DNA from: Chryseobacterium gleum
Lineage (GTDB): Bacteria; Bacteroidota; Bacteroidia; Flavobacteriales_D; Crocinitomicaceae
Length of the DNA: 43,418 nt
Direction of reading: 5' to 3'
Assembly (NCBI GenBank): GCA_945897755.1
Contig: CAMDGH010000011.1
Span: 1-43,418, forward strand
A program made the position numbers and the translations under genes. Every line of letters begins with the position of its first letter. Position 1 is the stretch's first letter. The notes below the pieces were generated by a model, which saw only the letters and a program-made list of their open reading frames with translations, was not told the DNA's origin and did not search any database. This document shows positions 18,457-27,153 of this stretch, in pieces.

Positions 18457-19827
18457 ATGAAAGCATTAATACTATTATCAAGCTTGGGGATTTTGGGAAT
18501 TCTTTCTGAAATACTAAACTTTAAAAAAATAATTTATAAAATCTGTTTATTCGGATTGATTGTTACGCTTGGGGTTTGTATTACCGAATGGGATAATCCT
18601 GCACCAATGTTGTTTGATAAAATGGTGTTGTTTGATAATTTAGCAGTTTCTTTTTCCGCAGTATTAATCACAACTGGAATACTCTGGTTTCTGATGTCAG
18701 CAGATTTATTTAAAAACACAGAACTTCAATCTGATAAAAGTACCTTAGTTTTATTTTCATTAGTAGGAGCTGTTTGTATGGTGAGCTATCATAACTTAAC
18801 CATGCTATTTATTGGAATCGAAATTCTTTCCATTTGCATGTATGTAATGGCTGGAAGTCAAAAAGAGAGTTTAGCATCGAATGAATCTGCAATGAAATAC
18901 TTTCTAATGGGAGCTTTTGCTACAGGATTTTTACTTATGGGAATTGCATTTATATATGGGGCTACAGCAAGTTTTGACCTGACAGAAATAAAAACCTATA
19001 TGGAACAAAGTCCAAAAAACACTGAATTAGTATACACCGGTATTTTAATGTTAGTGATTGGATTATCTTTTAAAATTTCTGCCGTTCCATTTCATTTTTG
19101 GGCTCCAGATGTATATGAAGGTGCTCCAGTACAAATTACAGCATTAATGTCTACCATTGTAAAAACAGCAGCAATTGCGGCTTTCTATAAATTATTTGTA
19201 ATCAGTTTTGAAAGTCAAAGCCATATATGGGAACCAACATTAAGTTATATCGCTGGAATAACAATCATCGTAGGTAATATTATTGCCGTTTTTCAAAACA
19301 ATACAAAAAGAATGTTAGCTTATTCGGGTATTTCACACGCTGGATATCTGTTATTAGCTATTTTAGCAAACAACACTGCTGGGGGTAATGCTTTAATCTA
19401 TTATACATTGGCTTATTCTATAGCTACAATTGCCGCATTTACGGTAATCCTTGTTGTTTCTAAACAAAAAGAAAATGAAGGATTTGATGCATTTGAAGGT
19501 TTAGGTAAGAAAAACCCTTTAATAGCGCTTGCTACAATCATTGCGATGTTTTCATTAGCCGGAATACCTCCATTTGCCGGTTTTTTCGGTAAATATTTTT
19601 TATTCACAAGCTATCTAACTTCTCATGATATCCCTTTAATAATAGTTTCAATTGTTGGTTCTGCAATTAGTATTTATTTCTATTTTAGACTAATCGTTAC
19701 ACTCTTTAAAGGAGAAAGTGATGAAGTAATTCAATTATCAATCAATACAAAAATAGTGTTGATATTATCTATTGTATTTACCTTATTACTCGGTCTATTT
19801 CCAGATAGTATTCTTGGTGGTTGGTAA
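18457..19827 (+). CDS. nuoN: NADH-quinone oxidoreductase subunit N
   Basis: Third antiporter-like subunit of complex I and last gene of the nuo operon (456 residues). Conserved features: LFIGIEILSICMYVMAG near 112-128 with the key Glu, FKISAVPFHFWAPDVYEGAP near 206-225, and the helix-8 block MLAYSGISHAGYLLLA near 287. The sequence ends with a short LGLFPDSILGGW tail. The stop is followed by a weak AT hairpin and the convergent rpiB. Confidence 0.96.
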   Translation: MKALILLSSLGILGILSEILNFKKIIYKICLFGLIVTLGVCITEWDNPAPMLFDKMVLFDNLAVSFSAVLITTGILWFLMSADLFKNTELQSDKSTLVLFSLVGAVCMVSYHNLTMLFIGIEILSICMYVMAGSQKESLASNESAMKYFLMGAFATGFLLMGIAFIYGATASFDLTEIKTYMEQSPKNTELVYTGILMLVIGLSFKISAVPFHFWAPDVYEGAPVQITALMSTIVKTAAIAAFYKLFVISFESQSHIWEPTLSYIAGITIIVGNIIAVFQNNTKRMLAYSGISHAGYLLLAILANNTAGGNALIYYTLAYSIATIAAFTVILVVSKQKENEGFDAFEGLGKKNPLIALATIIAMFSLAGIPPFAGFFGKYFLFTSYLTSHDIPLIIVSIVGSAISIYFYFRLIVTLFKGESDEVIQLSINTKIVLILSIVFTLLLGLFPDSILGGW

Positions 19828-19851
19828 ACAAAAACCAATTTGAAATTTTAT

Positions 19852-19880
19852 AAAATAGTTATTACACTATTTTTTATTAT
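19852..19880. terminator. Weak AT-rich hairpin between nuoN and rpiB
   Basis: Eight-base-pair stem AAAATAGT/ACTATTTT (19852-19859 with 19866-19873), loop TATTAC, followed by T-rich sequence on both strands. It is positioned between two convergent genes, but the stem has only one G-C pair, so its strength is doubtful. Confidence 0.4.
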
Positions 19881-20312
19881 TCAATTACAAGGTATTTTTT
19901 CAATACGTAATTGATGCCTACCTCCTTCAAAATCGGTTGAAAAGAAAATAGATACAATTTCTAATGCTTCTTTTTCTGAAATAAATCGTGCAGGTAATGT
20001 CAAAACATTAGCATCGTTGTGCTGTCTTGCTAATTTTGCAATTTCAGAAGTCCAGCATAAAGCACTTCTTATACCTTGGTGCTTATTTGCAGTCATATTT
20101 ATACCATTACCACTGCCACATAATAAAATACCTTTCATTTGCTTATTTTCTTCTATTAATGTTGCTAAAGGATGAGCATAATCAGCATAATCTATAGAGG
20201 CATCAGAATGACAACCAAAATCTTTAATCTTATATCCCTTTTTTTCTAAAAAAACAATGATTTTTGTTTTTAATTCGAATCCTGCGTGATCGCATGCTAT
20301 AGGTATTATCAT
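19881..20312 (-). CDS. rpiB: Ribose-5-phosphate isomerase B
   Basis: Interconverts ribose 5-phosphate and ribulose 5-phosphate in the pentose phosphate pathway. The 143 residues fit the RpiB/LacA family: N-terminal IPIACDHAGFELK (residues 3-15), the catalytic-cysteine loop GILLCGSGNGINM near 60-72, and the C-terminal HNDANVLTLPARFI near 97-110. The gene is convergent with nuoN and divergent from the LytTR regulator across a very AT-rich gap. The ATG at 20312 leaves the family N-terminus intact. Confidence 0.94.
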   Translation of the reverse strand: MIIPIACDHAGFELKTKIIVFLEKKGYKIKDFGCHSDASIDYADYAHPLATLIEENKQMKGILLCGSGNGINMTANKHQGIRSALCWTSEIAKLARQHNDANVLTLPARFISEKEALEIVSIFFSTDFEGGRHQLRIEKIPCN

Positions 20313-20681
20313 AAAAAAATACTTTTTTTCAAAGTTAATCTATATAAACAATTCAAACAAGTTATACACATTAAGCTTACTTGTTTATTTTTAATACTAT
20401 CTAAATCATTGATTTAAAAAAAAAGATTTACATATTCATGAAACAAATATTGTTTATATGTGTTCGTAAGTAAGAATAACATTCGTTAGCATTATCCAAA
20501 CTAAAAATGTAATCAAAATAATAATATTAAGATACTAATAAACTTAGCGATTGTTTTATAAATTTATTCACACCATTTAGAACAATAAATTAGAGTTATA
20601 GATAATAAACTTATACATAAAATGAGAAAGAGTGAATTGTTAATAATAATATAAGACAATGAAAATCAGTATATTATTTTA

Positions 20682-20704
20682 AAAAATAGGTTCAAAAATA
20701 GGTT
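20682..20704 (+). repeat. Direct repeat AAAAATAGGTT, two copies, 12-base period
   Basis: Copies at 20682-20692 and 20694-20704 are identical and spaced by one base, about one helical turn start to start. They lie about 230 bases upstream of the LytTR regulator and could be an operator for a DNA-binding protein. Confidence 0.6.
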
Positions 20705-20768
20705 AATTATAATGATAACTTTTAAATCAAAACAAGTTAACTTATTATTATCAACATATTAACACATA

Positions 20769-20820
20769 TAATAATAAGAATTAATTTTTTTAAATTTAAA
20801 ATAACTAATTCTTATTATTA
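20769..20820. repeat. 15-bp perfect inverted repeat, 22-base spacer
   Basis: Left arm TAATAATAAGAATTA (20769-20783) is the exact reverse complement of the right arm (20806-20820). No T-run follows on either strand, so it does not look like a terminator. It lies about 115 bases before the LytTR start and may be an operator or a cruciform-prone element. Confidence 0.75.
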
Positions 20821-20935
20821 AAAAAGAGCTCATTTATGTATTTCATTGTTATGTTGAAATTAAATCTTACTTTAAGTTGAATTAAATAAATAATACTGAA
20901 TATCAATTAGTTATAATTTAATAAATAAAATAAAA

Positions 20936-21646
20936 ATGTCTTATTCTGTATTAATTATTGAAGATGAATTTATTGTTGCTAAAGACATTGAAAATACACT
21001 TGTAGAATTGGGATATATTGTTTTAGGGATTTGTAATACGGTTTCAAATGCATTATTACAAATCCAAAAAGAAAAACCAAATCTAATATTGATGGACGTT
21101 TTTTTAAAAGATGGCGATAATGGTATACAAGGTGCAAAACTAATTAAAGAGAAATTTGATATACCTGTTGTTTTTTTAACAGGTAATATTGATTTTAACA
21201 CACTACAAGAAGCTAAAAAAGCTCAACCATTCGGTTTTATTGTAAAACCCTTTAAAACGACTGATTTATATGCTAGTATTGAATTATCAATCTATAATCA
21301 CAATAAACAATTAGAACAGAGTCAAATTAGTAATGATTCATCTAAAACAAGCGAATTTTTTATACGAATAAATAATAAAATGATTAAAATAGATATTTAT
21401 GATATTTTATTTATTGAGGCTTTAAAGGATTATGTAATTATTTATACGAGCAATGAAACACATCGCTTTATATCATCGATGAAAGAAATGGAGTTAAAAT
21501 TAAAAGGTTCTATTTTCGTAAGAGTTCATAGGTCTTTTATAATAAATTTATCTAAAATTGAGACAATAGAACAACTTAATATTAGGCTACAAAATTTTAA
21601 GAAAAATATTCCAATAGGAAGATCTTATAAAGAAGATTTTTTTTAA
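20936..21646 (+). CDS. LytTR-family response regulator
   Basis: Two-component transcription regulator of the LytR/AlgR type, 236 residues. The receiver domain (about 1-122) has the acidic cluster EDE at 9-11, the phospho-acceptor Asp54 in LILMDVFLKDG, the Thr in VFLTGN near 81 and the conserved Lys in FIVKPF near 103. The C-terminal LytTR DNA-binding domain (about 138-236) shows DILFIEALKDYVIIYT and FVRVHRSFIINLSKIE. No histidine kinase is adjacent, so its partner is unknown. The long AT-rich upstream region with a direct and an inverted repeat may contain its own operator. It ends just before a hairpin terminator shared with tRNA-Cys. Confidence 0.93.
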   Translation: MSYSVLIIEDEFIVAKDIENTLVELGYIVLGICNTVSNALLQIQKEKPNLILMDVFLKDGDNGIQGAKLIKEKFDIPVVFLTGNIDFNTLQEAKKAQPFGFIVKPFKTTDLYASIELSIYNHNKQLEQSQISNDSSKTSEFFIRINNKMIKIDIYDILFIEALKDYVIIYTSNETHRFISSMKEMELKLKGSIFVRVHRSFIINLSKIETIEQLNIRLQNFKKNIPIGRSYKEDFF

Positions 21647-21662
21647 AAAATTAATCTTTTAT

Positions 21663-21694
21663 AAAAAAAACCTCTGATAATATCAGAGGTTTTA
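21663..21694. terminator. Bidirectional terminator between LytTR regulator and tRNA-Cys
   Basis: Eight-base-pair stem CCTCTGAT/ATCAGAGG (21671-21678 with 21682-21689) with a 3-base loop. On the minus strand, downstream of tRNA-Cys, it is followed by eight T; on the plus strand by four T. It serves both convergent units. Confidence 0.88.
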
Positions 21695-21695
21695 G

Positions 21696-21766
21696 AGGTC
21701 TCGAGCGGATTCGAACCGCTGTAGACGGTTTTGCAGACCGTTGCCTAGCCGCTCGGCCACAAGACC
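21696..21766 (-). tRNA. tRNA-Cys (anticodon GCA)
   Basis: Minus-strand cloverleaf of 71 nt: acceptor stem GGTCTTG pairs with CGAGACC (one G-T pair), D arm GCCGAGCGGCTAGGC, anticodon stem ACGGT/ACCGT around loop CTGCAAA (anticodon GCA), and T arm GCGGTTCGAATCCGC. Discriminator base is U, as expected for cysteine tRNA. CCA is not encoded. It lies 29 bases downstream of folB on the same strand and 5' of a strong terminator. Confidence 0.96.
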
Positions 21767-21795
21767 ATTATGGTATGCAAATGTATTAATTTTTA

Positions 21796-22149
21796 TTAAT
21801 CTATTATAATTATAGCTACATTTTTCACATCACCATTTATTGGGGGTGTTATTTTACTTATTTTGACAGCTATTTTTTCAACGCCTTCTAACTCTTTTTT
21901 AATACGCTCAACTATTCTGTAACCCACATTTTCTATCAATTTAGAAGGAATTTTCATTTCTTCAGTAACAATTCGATTAACTTCTACATAATCGATTGTA
22001 TTTTTTAAATCATCGTTTATTGCAGCTTTTAAGAAATTTGTGTCTAAGGCAACATCAATCACATAATGTCCTCCTATTTTTGTTTCTTCTGGTAAACATC
22101 CATGATATCCATAGAGTTTAATTCCATTTAGCTCTATGCTATTTTTCAT
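21796..22149 (-). CDS. folB: Dihydroneopterin aldolase
   Basis: Cleaves 7,8-dihydroneopterin to 6-hydroxymethyl-dihydropterin in folate synthesis. The 117 residues show the family start IELNGIKLYGYHGCLPEE (about 4-21), the IDYVEVNRIV block near 59-68, and the C-terminal VKISKITPPINGDVKNVAI with the active-site Lys region. Complete and of normal length. Its ATG is only 2 bases after the gltX stop, so it should be co-transcribed and probably translationally coupled with gltX. Confidence 0.94.
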   Translation of the reverse strand: MKNSIELNGIKLYGYHGCLPEETKIGGHYVIDVALDTNFLKAAINDDLKNTIDYVEVNRIVTEEMKIPSKLIENVGYRIVERIKKELEGVEKIAVKISKITPPINGDVKNVAIIIID

Positions 22150-22151
22150 AA

Positions 22152-23672
22152 TTACAATTTCATATTTATTTTTTTAATTCCTTCTTCCATACGTTGAATA
22201 CATTCTTCTTTACCTAAGAATACAGCGATTTCGAACATACTAGGACCCATTACTGCACCGGTAACTAGGAATCTAAATAATGGAAGAACTGCACCAATAC
22301 CTAATTCCTTGGAAGTAATAAACGCTTTAAATTTAGTTTCTAATACATTAGATTCAAACTCCACAATTTCTTTACATATTTCTATCCATTCTTTCATTAA
22401 AGAAGGAGAATGTTCATTCCATTTTTTACTTATAAGTTGTATATCAAAATCAGTAGGTATTTCAAGTAGGTATTTACCTTCTTTTAAAATATCATCTGGA
22501 AATACAGCTCTTTCTTTCATTAATTTACACACTACCTCCATTTTTTCCGAACTGTATTTTTCAATTGATTCTTCAGGTAGTAATTTGATAATTTCCTCGT
22601 TTGATAATTTTCTTAAGTGTTGTTGTTGAAACCATTTTGTTTTTTCAGCGTCAAATTTTGCACCTGCTTTTCCAACCCTTTCTAAGCTAAATGAATCTTC
22701 TAGTTCTGCTAGCGAAAATAATTCTTGATTTGTACCAGGGTTCCAACCTAAAAAAGCCAACATATTGATAAAAGCTTCAGGTAAATATCCTTTTTCTTTA
22801 TAACCAGAGTATAGCTCGCCATCAGAAGTATGCCAATTAAGAGGAAAAACAGGGAAACCTAACCTATCTCCGTCTCGTTTAGAAAGTTTACCATTTCCAT
22901 CAGGTCTTAATAACAGTGGTAAATGGGCAAATTTTGGAGCCTCCCAGCCAAAAGCATCATATAAAAGTACATGTAATGGTGCTGATGGTAACCATTCTTC
23001 ACCTCTTATTACATGACTAATTTCCATTAAATGATCATCAACAATATTTGCCAAGTGATAGGTAGGCATACCATCACTTTTGAATAAAACTTTATCATCT
23101 ATATTATTTGTGTTTACTACTACCCATCCTCTAATCATATCTTCAAAACGAACATCTGTATTTCGAGGCATTTTCATTCTAATTACATATTGTTCTCCTG
23201 AAGTAATCTTATTTTTCACTTCATCAGCAGATAAAGTCAATGAATTTTTTAAATTAGTCCTTGTAATACCATTGTATTGCCAGTTTGGCATTCCCATTGT
23301 TTTTGCTTGTTCTCTCGCTTTATCTAATTCTTCAGGTGTATCAAACGCATAATATGCATGACCACTATTCACTAATTTCTCAACAAATGGTTTATACATT
23401 TCTTTTCGCTCGGATTGAATGTAAGGACCAAAATCTCCTCCAATTCCTGGACCTTCAGTAGGCATTATACCACACCATTTTAATGCATCTAACACATAAT
23501 TTTGTGCTCCTTCTACAAATCTAGTTTGATCCGTATCTTCTATTCGTATGATAAAAGTTCCCTTATATTTTTTAGCAAAAAGGTAATTGTATAATGCTGT
23601 ACGAACACCTCCCATATGAAGCGGTCCTGTTGGTGATGGAGCAAATCTAACGCGTACTTTTTTTTCTGTCAT
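22152..23672 (-). CDS. gltX: Glutamyl-tRNA synthetase
   Basis: Charges tRNA-Glu (506 residues, class Ic synthetase). N-terminal HIGH-type signature: FAPSPTGPLHMGGVRTALYN near 10-29. Second signature: KLSKRDGDR near 268-276. The anticodon-binding helical domain is in the C-terminal third (WFQQQHLRKLSNEEI onward). The gene leads a minus-strand unit gltX-folB-tRNA-Cys. A promoter-like TATCTTTG lies 18 bases upstream of the ATG. The start at 23672 begins MTEKKVRVRFAPSPTG, typical of the family. Confidence 0.97.
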   Translation of the reverse strand: MTEKKVRVRFAPSPTGPLHMGGVRTALYNYLFAKKYKGTFIIRIEDTDQTRFVEGAQNYVLDALKWCGIMPTEGPGIGGDFGPYIQSERKEMYKPFVEKLVNSGHAYYAFDTPEELDKAREQAKTMGMPNWQYNGITRTNLKNSLTLSADEVKNKITSGEQYVIRMKMPRNTDVRFEDMIRGWVVVNTNNIDDKVLFKSDGMPTYHLANIVDDHLMEISHVIRGEEWLPSAPLHVLLYDAFGWEAPKFAHLPLLLRPDGNGKLSKRDGDRLGFPVFPLNWHTSDGELYSGYKEKGYLPEAFINMLAFLGWNPGTNQELFSLAELEDSFSLERVGKAGAKFDAEKTKWFQQQHLRKLSNEEIIKLLPEESIEKYSSEKMEVVCKLMKERAVFPDDILKEGKYLLEIPTDFDIQLISKKWNEHSPSLMKEWIEICKEIVEFESNVLETKFKAFITSKELGIGAVLPLFRFLVTGAVMGPSMFEIAVFLGKEECIQRMEEGIKKINMKL

Positions 23673-23689
23673 TTTTCTATAATTTTAAG

Positions 23690-23697
23690 CAAAGATA
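23690..23697 (-). promoter_or_regulatory. Candidate Bacteroidota -7 promoter element for gltX
   Basis: On the minus strand TATCTTTG matches TAnnTTTG and ends 17 bases upstream of the gltX ATG, implying a short leader. No clear TTG -33 box at the usual distance. Confidence 0.5.
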
Positions 23698-23823
23698 ATC
23701 GATGTATTTAATTATTTATACCTTCTTTGTTTTCTGTTTTTCTTCATTATCGTTTATCATAGTGTAATATTTTATATTTTAGTAGGTTATTATTATTTAA
23801 CAGGATATTTTAAACTGCAACAA

Positions 23824-26800
23824 ATGAATTATTATGATTCTTTATTAACTAACATAGATCGTTTTATACGTAAGTACTATCTAAATAAATTAGTTAAAGG
23901 GCTTTTAATACTTTCTTGTATTTTAATCAGCTCATTTCTTAGCATTACTAGTTTAGAGTTTTTTTTAAGATTTAATTCCTTTGTAAGGGCATTTCTTTTA
24001 TTGTCTTTTATTTTAATCAATTTATATATTATTATTTTTTATATTTTTCTACCACTTCTCAAGTTATATTCATTTGGAAAGCGGATTTCTAGGGAGCAAG
24101 CTTCTTTGATCATTGGTTCTTTTTTCCCGGAAATTAAAGATAAATTATTAAATACACTTCAATTAACAAATCAGTTAGCAGCTACTTCAGATGAGTTAGA
24201 TTTATTAAAAGCCAGTATTGACCAAAAATCAAAATCTATTCATCAAATTCCGTTTATTTCAGTAATTGATTTGAATCAAAACAAACGTTTTTTTAAGATT
24301 TTATTACCTCTTTTTTTATTGTTTTTTTTAATTGGAGTTTTTTATCCGTCTCTTATTGTACAAGGCTCTAAACGAGTTGTTTATTTTGACACAACCTTTG
24401 AGATTGAAGCTCCTTTCCATTTTTCTCTTTTAAATCAAACACAATTTATTTCAGAAGGGGATGATGTTACACTTAACATTCAAACACTCGGTGATATGTT
24501 GCCTGATAAGGTTATATTAAAAAGTTCGCTTGGTTCATATGTAATGAGTAAAAATTCTAAAATTGACTATTCTTATGTAATTCCTCATCTTACTGATGAC
24601 ATTCATTTTCATTTTGAAGGCAATGGATTTTTAAGTAAAACGTATACGATTAAGGTAATACCAAAATCTATTATTGGTGTTTTTGATGCGCGTTTAAATT
24701 TCCCATCTTATTTAGGGAGAGCAGATCAATTTATAAAAAACAGTGCTGATTTAGAAATTCCAGAAGGTACTATAGTTACTTGGAATATTGTTTCCAAAAA
24801 CACTAAATCAATTGCGATATCTTTGAATAATACAAAAACAATGTATACTAACCCTTCTTTTTCTTTTTCTAAACGAATTAAAAACAATCAACGTATGTTC
24901 ATTGAACTTATTAATGAAATGTCTTCCAAAAAAGACACGTTAACATATAATATCAAGGTTACTAAAGATTTTCCTCCTGAAATTTATGTAACGGAGAAGA
25001 AAGATTCAATTTCCGATGGGGTTCGCTATTTCAATGGTTCTTTAGCTGACGATTATGGATTAAGTAAACTTACCTTCATTTATACATTAAAATCGAAAAC
25101 ATCAAAAGTTGTTATTCCAATTACAAGTGGTACGCACACTTCTTTTTCTTATGCCTTTGATTTTAGGAGAGAAAATATATCAATGGATGATGATATAATT
25201 TATTTTTTCGAAATTTATGATAATGATGGTGTAAACGGCCCTAAGGTTACTCGTTCCGAACAATTTACGTACCATGTTCCATCCTTAGATGAAGTAAACG
25301 AATTGCGTGATCAAAAGCAAGAAACGATTAGAGATAATTTACAATCACTTTTACAAAAATCCAAACAGTTTGAAAAAGACATTGAAAAATTAAAAAAAGA
25401 CATCATTAATGATAATACGAACGAATGGTCCAAACAAAATCAAATTCAACAATTAAAAGCCCAGAGAGAATCTCTAGAAAATGAATTACAGTCTTTACAA
25501 ATGCAGTTGTCAGAAAGTTTGGACGAAAAATCACAGCTTACTGAAATAGATAAGGATTTAATAGAGAAACAAGATCTTATTCAAGAATTATTGAATCAAG
25601 TTATGGATGATGAACTTAAGAAATTGCTCGATAAGCTTCAAAATCTTATAAAAAACGAAACAGATAATAGCGAATTGGATTCAAAAGTTTCTAAACTAGA
25701 AACGAAATCTCAGGATATGCAAAAACAATTAGACAGAAGTCTTGAAATGCTTAAGAAAATGCAAGTAAATGAAAAAATAGATGCTATCGAAAACGAATTA
25801 AAGGAATTAGCTAAAGATCAAGAAAAAGTAAAGAATATCACAGAAGATAAAAAAATGCCTAATGATGTTCTTGAAAAGAAACAAGATCAAATTAATAAAC
25901 GTTTCGATGAAATTAAAGAAGACTTAAATCAAATGAATGATTTAAATAAATCTTTATCCAAGCCATTAGAGATGAATAATACAAAAGAGAATGAACAATC
26001 AATCGAGAATGAGTTAAACAAAGCAAAAGAAAATATTTCAGAATCAAATGAAAAAAAGGCAGTCAAAAACCAACAAAAAGCAGCAGACCAACTCGAAAAA
26101 CTAGCTTCTGATCTTAATAAAAGTCAACAAAAAGCGAATAAACAACAAAAGGGCGAGGATATAGATATGATAAGGGCTTTATTAGAAAATTTAGTTTCAT
26201 TAAGTTTTGATCAAGAAGATATACTTAAGGGTTTTTCATCCGTCAATTCAAATCAATCTGTTTTTACTCAACAAGCAAGAAATCAAGCGTTTTTGATTGA
26301 TAAATTCCGTGTTATAGAGGATTCTTTGTTACAACTTTCTAAACGTCAACCAAAATCTGCTACATTTATAGATAATGAGTTAAATTCTATTAACGCATCT
26401 CTTTCTATTGCTTTGTCTTCGATAGATGAACATACTATTAATTCTATTCCATATCAATTACAATATGTAATGACGGGTTTTAATAATCTTGCATTATTAT
26501 TAAATGAATCACTTCAACAACTACAACAAGAAATGAAAGGAGAAGGTGGAAGTGGTTCGTGTGCCAATCCTAAGTCTGGAAAATCAGGTGAATCAGGTTT
26601 TTCCGATATGAAGGAGATTCTTAAGAAACAGTTAGAAATGCTAGAAAAAGGAAAACAGGATGGTGGTACGAAACCTAATGGTCAACAGAAAGGTTCGTCT
26701 GGTTTGAATGGTAAGCAAATATCAAAGATGGTCTCACAGCAATATTTACTTCGTCAACAGCTTGAAAAGATGCGTCATCAAATGAATAAACAAGAAGTTG

Positions 26801-27129
26801 GCTCTGGTAAACTGTTGACTCCTTTAATTAAAGAAATTGATCAACAACAAATAGACCTCTTAAATAAAAATTCTAATGCGAACTATATAAAACGTCAAAA
26901 AGAGATACTTACACGTTTATTAGAGAGTGAAAAAGCGTTTAAGGAAAAGGGTATGGATGAAAAAAGACAATCATCTGATGGAAAAAATCATCATTATAGT
27001 AACCTTAAGCCTATAAATCAGTATACCATTAAAAGTACAAAACAAATTGAAGTAATTCGTATATCTGAACCAGAATATAGGAAGTATTATAAGGATAAAA
27101 TCAATTCTTATTTCAACGAAGTTTTGTAA
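23824..27129 (+). CDS. DUF4175-like membrane-anchored coiled-coil protein
   Basis: Large protein (1101 residues) of unknown function, typical of Bacteroidota. Three membrane segments are visible at about 24-48, 53-79 and 156-176. A long extracytoplasmic region follows: beta-rich, Ig-like stretches to about 480, then a highly charged coiled coil from about 490 to 780 rich in Lys, Glu, Asn and Gln. After that come a more structured part, a Gly/Ser-rich linker near 905-925 and a Gln-rich C-terminus. The DUF4175 name is a recognition from architecture and neighbourhood, not from a search. It is followed after 24 bases by an RsbW-like ATPase, ybeY and mnmG, an arrangement I believe is recurrent in this phylum. 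Role unknown; an envelope or structural function is inference. Confidence 0.85.
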   Translation: MNYYDSLLTNIDRFIRKYYLNKLVKGLLILSCILISSFLSITSLEFFLRFNSFVRAFLLLSFILINLYIIIFYIFLPLLKLYSFGKRISREQASLIIGSFFPEIKDKLLNTLQLTNQLAATSDELDLLKASIDQKSKSIHQIPFISVIDLNQNKRFFKILLPLFLLFFLIGVFYPSLIVQGSKRVVYFDTTFEIEAPFHFSLLNQTQFISEGDDVTLNIQTLGDMLPDKVILKSSLGSYVMSKNSKIDYSYVIPHLTDDIHFHFEGNGFLSKTYTIKVIPKSIIGVFDARLNFPSYLGRADQFIKNSADLEIPEGTIVTWNIVSKNTKSIAISLNNTKTMYTNPSFSFSKRIKNNQRMFIELINEMSSKKDTLTYNIKVTKDFPPEIYVTEKKDSISDGVRYFNGSLADDYGLSKLTFIYTLKSKTSKVVIPITSGTHTSFSYAFDFRRENISMDDDIIYFFEIYDNDGVNGPKVTRSEQFTYHVPSLDEVNELRDQKQETIRDNLQSLLQKSKQFEKDIEKLKKDIINDNTNEWSKQNQIQQLKAQRESLENELQSLQMQLSESLDEKSQLTEIDKDLIEKQDLIQELLNQVMDDELKKLLDKLQNLIKNETDNSELDSKVSKLETKSQDMQKQLDRSLEMLKKMQVNEKIDAIENELKELAKDQEKVKNITEDKKMPNDVLEKKQDQINKRFDEIKEDLNQMNDLNKSLSKPLEMNNTKENEQSIENELNKAKENISESNEKKAVKNQQKAADQLEKLASDLNKSQQKANKQQKGEDIDMIRALLENLVSLSFDQEDILKGFSSVNSNQSVFTQQARNQAFLIDKFRVIEDSLLQLSKRQPKSATFIDNELNSINASLSIALSSIDEHTINSIPYQLQYVMTGFNNLALLLNESLQQLQQEMKGEGGSGSCANPKSGKSGESGFSDMKEILKKQLEMLEKGKQDGGTKPNGQQKGSSGLNGKQISKMVSQQYLLRQQLEKMRHQMNKQEVGSGKLLTPLIKEIDQQQIDLLNKNSNANYIKRQKEILTRLLESEKAFKEKGMDEKRQSSDGKNHHYSNLKPINQYTIKSTKQIEVIRISEPEYRKYYKDKINSYFNEVL

Positions 27130-27153
27130 TTAGTGTTTACAAAATAAACTATC

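Larger units (their letters stand above)
20313..20935. other. Very AT-rich divergent intergenic region with DnaA-box-like sites
   Basis: About 620 bases without a gene between divergent rpiB and the LytTR regulator. By hand count GC is about 17% from 20341 to 20940. It contains two exact matches to the DnaA-box pattern TTATNCACA (TTATACACA 20362-20370, TTATTCACA 20564-20572) and three one-mismatch versions (TTATCCAAA 20492-20500, TTATACATA 20611-20619, TTATCAACA 20748-20756), all on the plus strand. It also has an 11-base tandem direct repeat and a 15-base inverted repeat. It could be a replication-origin candidate, a complex promoter region, or both. No coding capacity was seen. Confidence 0.55.

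Noticed and set aside
22309-22629. Plus-strand open frame antisense to gltX
   Set aside because: Low-complexity Ser/Leu-rich translation lying entirely within a well-supported synthetase gene.
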